From contig CANMQH010000003.1 of NCBI GenBank assembly GCA_947499935.1, positions 1 to 64,000 of the forward strand: 64,000 bases of DNA, in the 5' to 3' direction. The notes under the pieces were generated by a model that did no database searches, was not told where the DNA came from, and was given only the letters and a program-made list of their open reading frames with translations. Within the stretch, counting starts at the first letter, position 1. The number at the start of each line of letters is the position of its first letter. The DNA comes from an uncultured Algibacter sp. (GTDB lineage: Bacteria > Bacteroidota > Bacteroidia > Flavobacteriales > Flavobacteriaceae). Shown piece by piece: positions 63,876-64,000 of this stretch. A program made the position numbers and the translations under genes.

Positions 63876-64000
63876 ATGAAAAAACTAATCATAATCAATG
63901 GTCCTAATTTAAATTTATTAGGAAAACGCGAGCCAAATATTTATGGCAGTTTAACATTTACAGAGTTTTTAGATGAAGTTAAGGCGAAGTATAAAAATAT
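63876..64000 (+). CDS. aroQ: 3-dehydroquinate dehydratase type II (5' part)
   Basis: The frame begins [20 protein letters not shown] and continues [19 protein letters not shown] to the window end. [16 protein letters not shown] is the signature of type II dehydroquinase of the shikimate pathway; the active-site Tyr is in NIYGS. Truncated by the window edge. Distance to the preceding gene is 28 bp. Confidence 0.95.
   Translation, partial: MKKLIIINGPNLNLLGKREPNIYGSLTFTEFLDEVKAKYKN

Overview
The window is an AT-rich chromosome segment from a member of the Flavobacteriaceae (Bacteroidota). Four things support this. TonB-dependent receptors carry carboxypeptidase-like N-terminal domains. Many lineage-typical families are present (DUF4249, DUF6095, DUF6048, DUF6452, DUF4293, DUF3667, DUF1599, CCC-motif and BT_3928-type proteins). 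Several promoters match the Bacteroidota consensus TTG-N17-20-TAnnTTTG, and Shine-Dalgarno sequences are generally weak. A monomeric NADP isocitrate dehydrogenase and a Rho factor with a long disordered insert fit the same group. Most of the window is ordinary core genome; accessory DNA is limited to a few small pockets.

Layout. 1-110 is the 3' end of a 5S rRNA, so an rRNA operon ends here. 330-16830 holds a PIF1/RecQ-like helicase, DinB-like protein, murQ, a DUF4249/TonB-receptor pair, monomeric icd, trmD and rplS, an orphan lipoprotein sulfatase, rho and a DUF4293 protein. 16830-18865 is a pocket with two intergenic repeat elements and an unrecognised orphan gene. 18866-30940 holds truA, an MsbA-type ABC exporter, the folP-cdaA-DUF3667 group (folate and c-di-AMP), a DoxX/MauE-type protein, a lone DppB-type permease whose start abuts a heptamer tandem repeat, a TlpA-like lipoprotein, tpiA, prmA, a HEIGH metallopeptidase and clpS. 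31145-45990 holds rlmD with DUF6452/DUF6048, an ECF sigma/membrane-protein pair, an MscS-related protein, rocD, small membrane proteins, an Smr protein, a calcium-repeat lipoprotein, a cysteine desulfurase, and an M23 peptidase/TonB-receptor operon. 46166-52920 holds a coiled-coil gene with zapA, a strong 6S RNA candidate, rny, a third TonB receptor and a second ECF sigma/membrane-protein pair. 52941-64000 holds an RluE-like synthase, topB, an MFS transporter, plsC, a NUDIX hydrolase, a cyclophilin, xerD, two beta-barrel proteins sharing a duplicated promoter and signal peptide, a frameshifted TM2-domain gene, a secreted protein and the start of aroQ.

The least ordinary features are: (i) a structured RNA between zapA and rny that folds like 6S RNA; (ii) a 150-bp near-perfect duplication covering promoter, leader and signal peptide of two neighbouring outer-membrane protein genes; (iii) a family of short palindromic intergenic elements (GCGTTA...TAACGC ends), two full and one decayed copy; (iv) an orphan gene followed by a structured 3' element, resembling a mobile cassette; (v) a probable CTG start next to a 7-bp tandem repeat, and six starts for which TTG is the only available codon; (vi) a shared CGATTAA-type motif about 200 bp upstream of three genes for exported proteins; (vii) a zinc-ribbon membrane protein placed 1 nt after the diadenylate cyclase gene. 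I saw no CRISPR array, prophage, intact insertion sequence or tRNA gene. All family assignments come from reading the sequence, not from searches.
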